A stretch of DNA of 33,653 nucleotides from Actinomycetes bacterium (GTDB taxonomy: Bacteria > Actinomycetota > Acidimicrobiia > Acidimicrobiales > RAAP-2): the NCBI GenBank assembly GCA_021828055.1, contig JAKATH010000020.1, positions 1 through 33,653 on the forward strand. Reading direction: 5' to 3'. Below the pieces are notes generated by a model. The model was not told the DNA's origin, did not search any database, and was given only the letters and a program-made list of their open reading frames with translations. How positions within the stretch are numbered: the stretch's first letter is position 1; the number at the start of each line of letters is the position of its first letter. The position numbers and the translations under genes were made by a program. Of this stretch, positions 16,203 to 23,962 are shown in pieces.

Positions 16203-16284
16203 CGAATGCGCCTCCTTCCGGCGCGCCGACCACGGGACCTCCTCCTTGCCTCACGACGACGACAGGCTCCCGGCTCCGCCAGGA

Positions 16285-16295
16285 CCTTGTCAAGG
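16285..16295. promoter_or_regulatory. Perfect palindrome upstream of topA containing a TTGACA
   Basis: CCTTG-T-CAAGG is a perfect 11-base palindrome about 85 bases upstream of the topA start. Its minus strand reads TTGACA (16288-16293), a consensus -35. A good -10 at 16-18 bases is not evident, so it could instead be an operator. Confidence 0.35.
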
Positions 16296-16323
16296 CACCC
16301 CCGCACGGCGGCGGGCTGGGCAC

Positions 16324-16356
16324 GGCGGCGGGCACGGCACGCCGGCGCCCGCCGCC
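16324..16356 (-). terminator. GC-rich hairpin after hppA
   Basis: GGCGGCGGG (16324-16332) pairs with CCCGCCGCC (16348-16356) around a 15-base loop, between the hppA stop and topA on the same strand. There is no T-tract, so it is only a candidate terminator. Confidence 0.35.
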
Positions 16357-16418
16357 CCGGGCCCGAAGCCGGCCACCTTCAGGGCAGGAGGGCGGACGCG
16401 GTGCCCGCTCTCGGGTCC

Positions 16419-18755
16419 TCAGTCAGCCGCCGCCACCGCCGACGCAGTGCCTCCGGGCGTGACCGCGGCCTCCGGGGTCGCGACGTCCATCCCGTGAGCC
16501 TTGCGCTTCGAGAAGCCGATCGCCCCGAGCAGCACCACGAGGGCGATCCCCGCGATCGCGTACCGGACGTCGCTGTGGCGGAGGCTGATCACCGCCGGCA
16601 GCACGAGGAGCGAGACGAGGTTCATCACCTTGATCATCGGGTTCAGCGCAGGGCCGGCCGTGTCCTTGAACGGGTCGCCGACCGTGTCCCCGATGACCGC
16701 TGCCTTGTGGGGATCGGACCCCTTGCCGCCCTCGTGGCCGTCCTCGATGAACTTCTTGGCGTTGTCCCACGCCCCTCCTGAGTTGGACAGGGTGTTCGCC
16801 ATCAGCTGGCCGGTCAGGATCGCCGCCGCGAGGAAGCCGCCGAGCGCCAGGTAGTTGATCCCGAAGCCGACGATCACCGGCGACAGGATGGCGAGCAGCG
16901 CCGGCGTCGCCAGCTCGCGCTGGGCCGCTGCGGTGCAGATCGAGATGACCCGGCCGTACTCGGGGGTCTCGGTGTAGTCCATGATCCCCGGGTGCTCGCG
17001 GAACTGGCGGCGCACCTCCTGGACGACCGTCCCCGCCGAACGCCCGACGGCACGGATCGCCAGCGAGGAGAACAAGAACGCGATCGAGCCTCCGATGAGC
17101 AGCCCGACGAACGTCGTCGGGTTCGACACGTTGACCTGGGTGAGGGGGTTGCGGAAGAGCGTTGCCGTCGGGAGCTTGAGCTGCGAGCCGACGGTCTCCA
17201 CGAACGCGGCGAAGAGCGCGATGGCAGCGATGACCGCGGACCCGATCGCGATGCCCTTGGTGATCGCCTTGGTCGTGTTGCCGACCGCGTCGAGGCTCAC
17301 CATGATCCTCTCGCCCTCGCCGGTGAACTCTCCGGACATCTCCGCGACCCCCGCCGCGTTGTCCGACACCGGACCGAAGCTGTCCTCGGAGACCACCATG
17401 CCGGTCGTCGCCAGGAGGCCGATCCCGATGAGCGCCACGAGGTAAAGCGTCAGCTCGATGTTGCCGCCTCCGAGGCCGATGGCCACGCCGATGGCCACGG
17501 CGATGGCGAGGATCGCCCACACCGACGACTCGAGGCCTGCCGAGAAGCCGGACAGCACGGTCGTGGCGGGACCCGTCCGTGCGGCCTCCGAGATCTCGCG
17601 AACGGGGCTCCGCTCGGTGGAGGTGAACTGCTCGGTGATCAGGCTGAGCGCGAGGGCGAGCGCCACGCCGGTGAGGACCGCCCAGAAGACCGTGATGTCG
17701 TGGACGTAGTACTCGGCGACGAAGAGCGCGCCGATCACGGTCAGCAGCGCGGCGAGCCAGAAGCCGCGGTTGATGGGGGCCATGGCGTTGCGGTCCTTCG
17801 CGCGCGCCCGGACGGCGTACACGCCGATCACGGACGCGACGATCCCTATGGCCGGCACGATCAACGGGTAGATCACCGCCGGGGTGGGGTCGTGGGCGTG
17901 GCCGGCGAGGCTGCGGAAGGCCGAGTACCCGAGGATCAGCGACGAGATGATGGTGATCTCGTAGGACTCGAAGAGGTCGGCGGCCATGCCGGCGCAGTCC
18001 CCCACGTTGTCGCCCACGTTGTCGGCGATGGTCGCCGCGTTGCGCGGGTCGTCCTCGGGGATGCCGGCCTCCACCTTGCCGACGAGGTCCGCCCCGACGT
18101 CCGCCGCCTTGGTGAAGATGCCGCCGCCGACACGCATGAAGAGGGCGAGCAGCGAGGCGCCGAAGGCGAACCCGATGAGCACGGCGGTCGCCGTGTTCTG
18201 GAAGATCAGGACGATCGAGGTGGCCCCCAGCAGGCCGAGGCCGACGCAGAGCATGCCGGTGATCGCGCCCGTGCGGAAGGCCACCTGGAGCGCGCCGGCC
18301 ATCCGCCCGCCGCGCGCAGCCGCCGCGGCGGTCCGCACGTTCCCGCGGACCGCCATGCTCATGCCGATGAAGCCGGTGAGGCCCGAGAACGCCGCGCCGA
18401 AGAGGAAGCAGATCACCCGGTAGACGCCGGCCTCCCCGAAGCTGAGCGCCACGGACCCGTCCGGCCGGGACACCTTCGTGGCCGTGAAGAAGATGAGGAC
18501 CGCGAGCGGGACCACGATGACGAGGATCGTGCGGAACTGCCGCCTGAGGAACGCCTCGGCGCCCTCCTGGATGGCGTGCGCGATCTGGCGCATCTTGTCG
18601 GTGCCGGTGTCCGCCGCGAGGACTCCCCGCATGAGCACGACACCCGTGCCGATCCCGATCAGGCCGGCGAGCAGGGCCAGGACCAGCCAGATCTCGTCGG
18701 CAGAGCCCAAGTGGAAGGCCTGGTAGCTGCCCTCCGCTACGACGGGGTGCACCAT
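16419..18755 (-). CDS. hppA: K+-independent H+-translocating membrane pyrophosphatase
   Basis: Hydrolyses cytosolic PPi to Pi and pumps H+ across the membrane. The 778-residue protein is polytopic with about 16 hydrophobic segments. PPi/Mg2+ binding motifs are GADLVGKVE (about 221-229), ADNVGDNVGDCAGMAADL (about 244-261), SDNAAGVAEM (about 464-473) and, near the C-terminus, VIGDTVGDPFKDTAGP. The diagnostic motif reads GNTTKAITKG with Lys at about 496 and Thr at about 499. In this family Lys there marks K+-independent proton pumps, while Ala marks K+-dependent ones. ATG 18753-18755 has AAGGA eight bases upstream, and the upstream frame to 19052 is unsupported. There is no soluble pyrophosphatase gene in the window. 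The hairpin at 16324-16356 may end its transcript before topA. Confidence 0.96.
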   Translation of the reverse strand: MVHPVVAEGSYQAFHLGSADEIWLVLALLAGLIGIGTGVVLMRGVLAADTGTDKMRQIAHAIQEGAEAFLRRQFRTILVIVVPLAVLIFFTATKVSRPDGSVALSFGEAGVYRVICFLFGAAFSGLTGFIGMSMAVRGNVRTAAAAARGGRMAGALQVAFRTGAITGMLCVGLGLLGATSIVLIFQNTATAVLIGFAFGASLLALFMRVGGGIFTKAADVGADLVGKVEAGIPEDDPRNAATIADNVGDNVGDCAGMAADLFESYEITIISSLILGYSAFRSLAGHAHDPTPAVIYPLIVPAIGIVASVIGVYAVRARAKDRNAMAPINRGFWLAALLTVIGALFVAEYYVHDITVFWAVLTGVALALALSLITEQFTSTERSPVREISEAARTGPATTVLSGFSAGLESSVWAILAIAVAIGVAIGLGGGNIELTLYLVALIGIGLLATTGMVVSEDSFGPVSDNAAGVAEMSGEFTGEGERIMVSLDAVGNTTKAITKGIAIGSAVIAAIALFAAFVETVGSQLKLPTATLFRNPLTQVNVSNPTTFVGLLIGGSIAFLFSSLAIRAVGRSAGTVVQEVRRQFREHPGIMDYTETPEYGRVISICTAAAQRELATPALLAILSPVIVGFGINYLALGGFLAAAILTGQLMANTLSNSGGAWDNAKKFIEDGHEGGKGSDPHKAAVIGDTVGDPFKDTAGPALNPMIKVMNLVSLLVLPAVISLRHSDVRYAIAGIALVVLLGAIGFSKRKAHGMDVATPEAAVTPGGTASAVAAAD

Positions 18756-18782
18756 CCTCGCTGTCCTTTCGTACCCTGCTGC

Positions 18783-18797
18783 GGCTGCGTCGCAGCC
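18783..18797. promoter_or_regulatory. Perfect inverted repeat upstream of hppA
   Basis: GGCTGCG-T-CGCAGCC, a 15-base perfect palindrome 28 bases upstream of the hppA ATG. It could be an operator or a 5'-leader hairpin. Confidence 0.35.
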
Positions 18798-19150
18798 CGT
18801 GCCTCGAAATGCCCTGCCGGTCCAGCCCGATCGGCGCCGCCGGGCGGTTCCGTGTGGGCGCGGCCGCCGGCGGAGCCGACGGAGGGACGCCCGCGTACGG
18901 GCGCGGCCGCCCGGAGCCCAGGGGACGATAGCCACCTTGCGGCGGGGCGGCAAGAACCGCTCCGCCGAGCCGGCCGGCGCCAGGGGAGCGCGCGCCGGGA
19001 GCGGGCCGGTGCGCCGGGGGGCTCGGCCCGCCTCCCGAGCCTCCCGACGCACCGCAGGGCGCGGCCTCGATGCCGCCGGCCACGGCGTGACGGAGCCGTT
19101 CCGCCGGCGGCTCGCAGGCGCTGATCGACGGTCGAGCCCGGCTGCCCACC

Positions 19151-19156
19151 TACGAT
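19151..19156 (+). promoter_or_regulatory. Probable -10 element for the leaderless HAD gene
   Basis: TACGAT lies six bases before the GTG start at 19163, and no ribosome site is present. Confidence 0.5.
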
Positions 19157-19162
19157 TGGCAC

Positions 19163-19996
19163 GTGAGAGCGGCGTTCTTCGACCTCGACAAGACGGTCAT
19201 CGCCAAGGGCTCCATCCCGGCCTTCGGTCGGCCGTTCCGCCGCGGCGGGCTCGTGAGCCGGCGCGTCGTGCTGCGCGCGTTGATCGGTCAGCTGATCTAC
19301 CTCCACCTCGGCGCCGACAAGGACCGCCTCGCCCGCATCCGTGAGTCCATGCTGGCCCTGACCAGGGGCTGGCAGCGCGACCGAGTCCGTGAGATCGTCC
19401 GCGAGACGCTCCTCGAGACGGTGGAGCCGCTCATCTACAACGAGGCGCTCGAGCTCATGGAGGCGCACCACGCCGCGGGGGACCGCGTCTACCTGGTCTC
19501 GGCGTCACCCGAGGAGATCGTCGTCCCCCTCGCCGAGCTTCTGGGCGCGGACGGCGCGATCGCTTCGGTCGGCGAGGTCGACGGGGAGGGCCGCTACACG
19601 GGGAGGATGGCGTTCTACGCGTCCGGCGAGGGCAAGGCCGAGGCGATCCACGCGCTCGCGGCGCGTACGGACCTTGAGCTCGCCGAGTCGACCGCGTACT
19701 CGGACTCGGCGACGGACCTCCCGATGCTCGAGTCCGTCGGTCATCCCGTCGTGGTCAACCCCGACCGCGGGCTCGCCAGGGTGGCCCGCGAGCGCGGCTG
19801 GGAGATCCGCCAGTTCACGAAGCCCGTGCGCCTGCGCAACCGGATGGGCGTGCGCACACCCGTGCTCACGACCGGCCTCGCGCTGGCCGCAGGCGCCGCC
19901 GCGCTGTGGTGGCGGAGCAGGCGTCAACGGACCGCGGAGGCCGTCGCGATGGGAAGCTGGCCGCGGCACGGCGCGCGGACGCGCCACGCGGTGTGA
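19163..19996 (+). CDS. HAD family IB phosphatase (SerB-like) with C-terminal membrane segment
   Basis: A 277-residue HAD-superfamily hydrolase, subfamily IB. Motif I is FFDLDKT with Asp7 and Asp9, motif II is Ser113 in VSASPEE, Lys158 lies in GEGKAEA, and motif III is YSDSATDLPM with Asp181 and Asp185. The C-terminus has a hydrophobic stretch LTTGLALAAGAAALWW followed by Arg residues, so it may be tail-anchored. The family includes phosphoserine phosphatase-like and actinobacterial morphology-linked proteins; the substrate cannot be told from sequence. It starts at GTG 19163, the first possible codon, immediately after a TACGAT element. Divergent from hppA. Confidence 0.87.
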   Translation: MRAAFFDLDKTVIAKGSIPAFGRPFRRGGLVSRRVVLRALIGQLIYLHLGADKDRLARIRESMLALTRGWQRDRVREIVRETLLETVEPLIYNEALELMEAHHAAGDRVYLVSASPEEIVVPLAELLGADGAIASVGEVDGEGRYTGRMAFYASGEGKAEAIHALAARTDLELAESTAYSDSATDLPMLESVGHPVVVNPDRGLARVARERGWEIRQFTKPVRLRNRMGVRTPVLTTGLALAAGAAALWWRSRRQRTAEAVAMGSWPRHGARTRHAV

Positions 19997-20003
19997 CGAC
20001 GGC

Positions 20004-20078
20004 TCAGTCGGCGCGCAGGCGGCGGGCCGCCACCACGCCGATGGCCACGAGAACGGCGAGAACGAGGAGCTTCTTCAT
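20004..20078 (-). CDS. Tiny membrane peptide, 24 residues
   Basis: ATG 20076-20078 opens a 25-codon frame: Met-Lys-Lys, then LLVLAVLVAIGVVAA, then an Arg-rich end RRLRAD. It is one short hydrophobic helix with positive ends. In size and MKKLLVL beginning it resembles the short actinobacterial DLW-39-type peptides, but the DLW signature is absent. There is only a weak GGCGGC before the ATG. It sits just downstream of the sigma-factor gene on the same strand and faces the HAD gene. It could be chance, although A-rich lysine codons in this GC-rich context argue for real coding. Confidence 0.45.
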   Translation of the reverse strand: MKKLLVLAVLVAIGVVAARRLRAD

Positions 20079-20147
20079 GCCGCCGATGGTAGCCCCAACG
20101 GCCCGAGGGCTTCTCCGGCGGCGAGGGAGGCCCAGCGCCTCACCCTG

Positions 20148-21086
20148 TCAGACGGTGAGCAGGTCCCTGGCGCCGGTGTCGGAGGACGGGTGGCGGAGCT
20201 TCGACATCGCCCGAGCCTCGATCTGGCGGATGCGCTCCCGGGTCAGGTTGAAGTGCTCCCCGACCTCCTCGAGCGTCCTCGGCTCGCCGCGGTCCAGACC
20301 GAAGCGCAGCCGGAGGATCTCGCGCTCGCGCTCGTCGAGCGGTGAGAGCAGGCGCCCGATCTCCTCGGGGAGGAGCGACACCGCGGCCACCTCGAAGGGC
20401 GACTCCGCCGATCTGTCCTCCACCACGTCCCCGAGCTCTGCGTCCCCGTCCTCACGCAGCGGCTCGGAGAGCGACAGCGGCTCCGCCCGGAAGCGCAGCG
20501 CCTCCACGAGCTTGTCCTCGGGCATCTCCACCTCCACGCCGAGCTCGGCGAGCGTCGCGGGGCGGCCGAGCTTGAGCTCGAGACGGGCCTGCGCCTTCTG
20601 CACGCGCGCGAGGGTGTCGCCCGCGTGCACGGGCAGCCGGATCGTGCGCCCGGTGTTCGCGATGCCGCGGGTGATCGCCTGGCGGATCCACCACGTCGCG
20701 TAGGTGGAGAACTTGAAGCCCTTCCGCCAGTCGAACTTCTCGACCGCGTGCATGAGACCGAGATTGCCCTCCTGGATGAGGTCGAGCAGCGGCAGCCCGG
20801 AAGCCTGGTACTTCTTCGCGATGGAGACGACCAGCCGGAGGTTGGACTGGACGAAGGTCTGCTGCGCCCGCTCTCCGGAGAGAACGGTCCGGCGCATCTC
20901 CCGCTTCTTCGGAGCGGCGAGCGTCCTGGGCGCAGCGCGAAGCTCGTCCTCGGCTTGGCGGCCGGCTTCGATCGCCTGCGCCAGACGCACCTCGTCGTCC
21001 TTGGTGAGCAGCGGGTACTGCCCGATGTCGGTGAGGTACAGACGTACGAGGTCCTCGTCGTCCCGTTCGATGCGTTCCTTCGCCAA
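20148..21086 (-). CDS. RNA polymerase sigma-70 factor, RpoD-like (group 1/2), lacking region 1.1
   Basis: A 312-residue sigma factor. Region 1.2 is DLVRLYLTDIGQYPLL near the N-terminus. Regions 2.1-2.4 run through FVQSNLRLVVSIAKKY, LDLIQEGNLGLMHAVEKFD and GFKFSTYATWWIRQAITRGI. Region 3 follows, then region 4.2 with RTLEEVGEHFNLTRERIRQI and EARAMSKLRHP. The absence of region 1.1 and the short length suggest an alternative (group 2) factor, although the core is primary-type. The only possible start that keeps region 1.2 is TTG 21084-21086, which is weak and could limit expression. The segment between 1.2 and 2.1 (APRTLAAPKKREMRRTVLSG) is longer than usual. It lies downstream of nadE and the small helical protein. 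Confidence 0.9.
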   Translation of the reverse strand: MAKERIERDDEDLVRLYLTDIGQYPLLTKDDEVRLAQAIEAGRQAEDELRAAPRTLAAPKKREMRRTVLSGERAQQTFVQSNLRLVVSIAKKYQASGLPLLDLIQEGNLGLMHAVEKFDWRKGFKFSTYATWWIRQAITRGIANTGRTIRLPVHAGDTLARVQKAQARLELKLGRPATLAELGVEVEMPEDKLVEALRFRAEPLSLSEPLREDGDAELGDVVEDRSAESPFEVAAVSLLPEEIGRLLSPLDEREREILRLRFGLDRGEPRTLEEVGEHFNLTRERIRQIEARAMSKLRHPSSDTGARDLLTV

Positions 21087-21197
21087 GACCCGTCCCGAGC
21101 CTTCCCGTGTAGTACGTTCGGCACCGGCTGGGCGGTGGCTCCTCCGTGCCGGCGTTGAATGGCAGCTTCTGCGCGGCCGCAGGCAGCCGGTGGTGTG

Positions 21198-21203
21198 ATT
21201 TTA
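21198..21203 (-). promoter_or_regulatory. Possible -10 element upstream of the sigma gene
   Basis: Minus-strand TAAAAT is the best -10 match in a GC-rich gap, about 110 bases upstream of the TTG start. The nearby TTGACC is only seven bases away and cannot be its -35. Confidence 0.3.
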
Positions 21204-21243
21204 CAGGCGGGGTCAAGGGGTCCCTCTCCTGCCACCCCTCCCG

Positions 21244-21876
21244 TCAGGCCTGATCGGCCTCTGACCAGGGGAAAAGGTCGTCGCCTTCGCCGCCTCGGCA
21301 CCCGGGGTCGCCCAGCGCACGCGTCCACTCGGCGGCTTGCTGGACCGCCTCCGGGCCTGCGAGGAGCCCGTCGACCAGCGTCTCGGCGGCGCGCAGCTCC
21401 TCCTCGGCGTCGCGCACGACCAGGGTGAGCGCACGGATGGCCGGCCCGTCGGCGACCGGGACGAGACGCTGGCCGAGCCGTCGGTAGGAGACGAGAAGGA
21501 GCGGCAGGACCACCCTGGCGAGCCCCACGAGGAACCGCCGCCCGGCCGTCTCGTCGTCCCCGCCGAAGGCGCCCGGCTCGAGGCTCCTGAGCAGCGGCTC
21601 GGCCGCGCGCCCGAGCGGCCGCGTGAGCTCCTCGTGGTCGACGCCGGCGAGCACCGGCAGGCGGGCCTCCCACAGCTCGGCGTGCCACGCATGTGCGGCG
21701 CTCGCCTCGAAGAGGAGGAGCCGTGCCTCGTCGGGCAGCCCCGGCGCGGCGGCCCACGACCCGGTCAGCTCGAAGAGGCGCCGCTCCACCCAGCGGTACG
21801 CGCCATGGCGGGCCGCAGCCTCCTGCAGCCCGAGCGCGCCGCGCTCGTCGTGGGCAGAGCCGGGGTCAGCCTCCAT
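21244..21876 (-). CDS. Conserved actinobacterial helical protein, function unknown
   Basis: A 210-residue protein predicted to be all-helical, with no signal peptide. AYRWVERRLFELTGSW near the N-terminus and AHAWHAELWEARLPVL at about 60-75 recall a set of actinobacterial hypotheticals with a possible ferritin-like four-helix arrangement. The paired His/Trp/Glu residues in AWHAELW would fit that, but no complete metal-binding set is obvious. A central hydrophobic stretch is FLVGLARVVLPLLLVSY. The start is ATG 21874-21876, overlapping the nadE stop by 11 bases, so translation is likely coupled. It probably shares a transcript with nadE. I cannot assign a function. Confidence 0.7.
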   Translation of the reverse strand: MEADPGSAHDERGALGLQEAAARHGAYRWVERRLFELTGSWAAAPGLPDEARLLLFEASAAHAWHAELWEARLPVLAGVDHEELTRPLGRAAEPLLRSLEPGAFGGDDETAGRRFLVGLARVVLPLLLVSYRRLGQRLVPVADGPAIRALTLVVRDAEEELRAAETLVDGLLAGPEAVQQAAEWTRALGDPGCRGGEGDDLFPWSEADQA

Positions 21877-23758
21877 GTGCCGCGCTCGTCGCCGCGTCCT
21901 TCGTCCGGGGACGGTACGCGTTGGTGATCGGCATCCGCCGGTCCCTTCCGAAGGCCTTGCTGGTGATGCGGACGCCGGGCGCCGCCTGCCGCCGCTTGTA
22001 CTCGGCGCCGTCGACCAACCGCACCACCCGCTCGACGAGGTCCGGATCGAAGCCGTCGGCGACGAGGTCCGCGGCGGTGCGGTCGCGCTCGACGTAGGCC
22101 TCGAGGATCGGGTCGAGCAGCTCGTAGGCCGGCAGCGACTGGTCGTCGCGCTGCCCGGGGCGCAGCTCGGCGGACGGTGGCTTCATTAGGACTGACAACG
22201 GCACCGGCTCGGTGGCGCCCTCGGCGACGGCGCGCGCGTTGCGGTACCGGCACAGGTCGTAGACAAGCGTCTTCGGAACGTCCTTGATCACCGCGAAGCC
22301 GCCGGCGGAATCGCCGTAAAGGGTGGAGTAGCCCGTCGCCGTCTCGCTCTTGTTGCCGGTCGTGAGGACGATCCATCCCGTCGCGTTGGAGATGCCCATC
22401 AGGATGACGCCGCGAAGACGCGACTGGAGGTTCTCGTCGGTGATGCCCACAGGCGGCGCGTCGAGCGCGGACTCGAGCACGGCGTCCATGCATCGGTGCG
22501 CCTGGTCGATCGGGACCACGCGGAGCTGGACGCCGAGCCGCTCGGCGAGCAGGCGCGCGTCGCTCACCGACCCTTCACTCGAGTGACGCGAGGGCATGGC
22601 CACGCCGTGGACGTGGTCGGCGCCGATCGCGTCGGTCGCGACGACGGCGACGAGCGAGGAGTCGATGCCGCCCGACAGGCCGACGACGGCGCCGCCGAAC
22701 CCGTTCTTCCACAGGTAGTCGCGCGTGCCGAGGACGAGCGCCGCATAGACCTCGGCGACGGGGTCGAGCGGCTCGGGGGGCGCCGGCCGCGCGGCGAGCG
22801 CCTCCGCGCGCGCCGGCGCCTTCGGGCCGGACAGGTCGATCACCCGGGCGCCCGGCGCCTGCGCTCCAGGCACCGGCAGGTCGACGACGACGAAGTCCTC
22901 CTCGAACTGCGCGCCGGCCGAGACGAGGGTGCCGTCTGCGGCGACCACGAGGCTCGAGCCGTCGAAGACGAGCTCGTCCTGGCCGCCGACGAGGTTCACG
23001 TAGACGATCGCCGTGCCGGCCTCCCTGACGCGCTCGGCGAGCATCGCGAGCCGCTCGGCCCGGCGCCCGCGCGAGTACGGCGACGCGTTGATGTTCACCA
23101 CCACCTGGGCGCCCGCCGCGCCGAGCTGGGCGACGGGGCCGCGGGCTGCCCAGACGTCCTCGCAGATCGACACGCCCGCGAGCACGCCGCCGACCCGGTA
23201 GAGAAGGGGCGGTCCGTCTCCCGGCGTGAACCACCGCTGCTCGTCGAAGACGCTGTAGTTGGGGAGGAGGCGCTTGTGGTAGACGCCCGCGACGCGCCCG
23301 CCGGCGCACACGGCTGCGGCGTTCGCGAGGTGAGGACGGCGGTGCGCCCAGGTGCCGGCCCCAGCCTCTGCGCCGGTCGCCTCCTCGCCGACCATGCCGC
23401 CGGTCGCCTCCTCGCCGACCATGCCCCCGGTCGCCTCCTCGCCGACCATGCCCCCGGTCGCCTCCTCGCCGACCATGCCCCCGGTCGCGTCAGGGAGCTG
23501 GTGGACGTACCCGACGACCGCCGCGCAGTCGCCCGTCGACGCCGCGACCTCTGCGAGCGCCGCCTCGTTGTCGGCGACGAAGCCCGCCTGCAGGAGGAGG
23601 TCCTCGGGCGGGTAGCCCGTGATCGCCAGCTCGGGGAAGACGCAGAGCTGCGCACCGGCGACCTCGGCGCGCCGAAGCGACCCGAGAATCCTCCCGACGT
23701 TGCCCCCGAGGTCGCCCACGACCATGTCGAGCTGGGCGATCGCGACACGGAGCGCCAT
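21866..23758 (-). CDS. nadE: Glutamine-dependent NAD+ synthetase
   Basis: Two-domain enzyme that amidates deamido-NAD+ using glutamine, 630 residues. The N-terminal nitrilase-type glutaminase has its triad: Glu43 in FPELAITGY, Lys162 in YHKRLLPNY and Cys199 in GVSICEDVW. The synthetase domain has the PP-loop GLSGGIDSS at about 360-368. Odd feature: residues about 92-127 are four perfect copies of a nine-residue unit (TGGMVGEEA) inserted before the catalytic lysine, probably in a surface loop. The start is ATG 23756-23758, with TAGGCT six bases upstream, so the mRNA is probably leaderless. It is divergent from the glutamine synthetase block, which supplies its nitrogen donor. Confidence 0.95.
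   Translation of the reverse strand: MALRVAIAQLDMVVGDLGGNVGRILGSLRRAEVAGAQLCVFPELAITGYPPEDLLLQAGFVADNEAALAEVAASTGDCAAVVGYVHQLPDATGGMVGEEATGGMVGEEATGGMVGEEATGGMVGEEATGAEAGAGTWAHRRPHLANAAAVCAGGRVAGVYHKRLLPNYSVFDEQRWFTPGDGPPLLYRVGGVLAGVSICEDVWAARGPVAQLGAAGAQVVVNINASPYSRGRRAERLAMLAERVREAGTAIVYVNLVGGQDELVFDGSSLVVAADGTLVSAGAQFEEDFVVVDLPVPGAQAPGARVIDLSGPKAPARAEALAARPAPPEPLDPVAEVYAALVLGTRDYLWKNGFGGAVVGLSGGIDSSLVAVVATDAIGADHVHGVAMPSRHSSEGSVSDARLLAERLGVQLRVVPIDQAHRCMDAVLESALDAPPVGITDENLQSRLRGVILMGISNATGWIVLTTGNKSETATGYSTLYGDSAGGFAVIKDVPKTLVYDLCRYRNARAVAEGATEPVPLSVLMKPPSAELRPGQRDDQSLPAYELLDPILEAYVERDRTAADLVADGFDPDLVERVVRLVDGAEYKRRQAAPGVRITSKAFGRDRRMPITNAYRPRTKDAATSAAHGG
23373..23480 (-). repeat. Four tandem 27-base repeats inside nadE
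   Basis: Unit on the plus strand starts CCGGTCGCCTCCTCGCCGAC and is 27 bases long: 23373-23399, 23400-23426, 23427-23453, 23454-23480. It is followed by a partial copy CCGGTCGC. Copies differ at one base only, and the frame is kept. Confidence 0.95.
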
Positions 23759-23764
23759 TGCCCC

Positions 23765-23770
23765 AGCCTA
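23765..23770 (-). promoter_or_regulatory. Probable -10 element for leaderless nadE
   Basis: Minus-strand TAGGCT lies six bases before the nadE ATG. The same hexamer precedes mrp and the DUF929 gene. Confidence 0.5.
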
Positions 23771-23874
23771 CGGGAGGGCCCGGCTCCGGATGCCCTCCAC
23801 GGCCCTCGGGACGCTCCCGGACCGGTCGCGCACCGAACGGCGCATGGATTCACGCGCTGTTCACATGCAGGACA

Positions 23875-23902
23875 TCGACATGCCACCGGTCGCTGATCTA
23901 AT
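23875..23902 (+). promoter_or_regulatory. Candidate promoter of glnII
   Basis: TCGACA (23875-23880), 16 bases, then TCTAAT (23897-23902), giving a leader of about 50 bases to the GTG start. The leader contains AAAGGA and GGCGGGGA. A clear GlnR box was not found. Confidence 0.4.
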
Positions 23903-23962
23903 GGCCCGAGAGACCGCGGGTGCCGGTGCGCGCGGGCGAGCACAGCGAAAGGACGGCGGGGA

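Larger units (their letters stand above)
18756..19162. other. 407-base divergent intergenic region
   Basis: This lies between the hppA start (minus) and the HAD phosphatase start (plus). It is almost pure G/C and no frame looks protein-coding. What I can see is a perfect 7-base inverted repeat near hppA (18783-18797), the hppA ribosome site (AAGGA near 18764-18768) and the TACGAT element at 19151. Nothing else is recognised. Confidence 0.6.

Noticed and set aside
16992-19124. 710-codon plus-strand open frame opposite hppA
   Set aside because: Shadow of hppA; His/Asp/Arg/Glu-rich with no motif, and it runs into the divergent intergenic region.
21198-21216. TTGACC and TAAAAT as a promoter for the sigma gene
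   Set aside because: The spacer is only seven bases, too short for a -35/-10 pair; only the -10 is kept as a weak candidate.
23759-23962. GlnR binding box upstream of glnII
   Set aside because: GTTCAC near 23859 resembles one half-site, but no second half-site with the right spacing was found.
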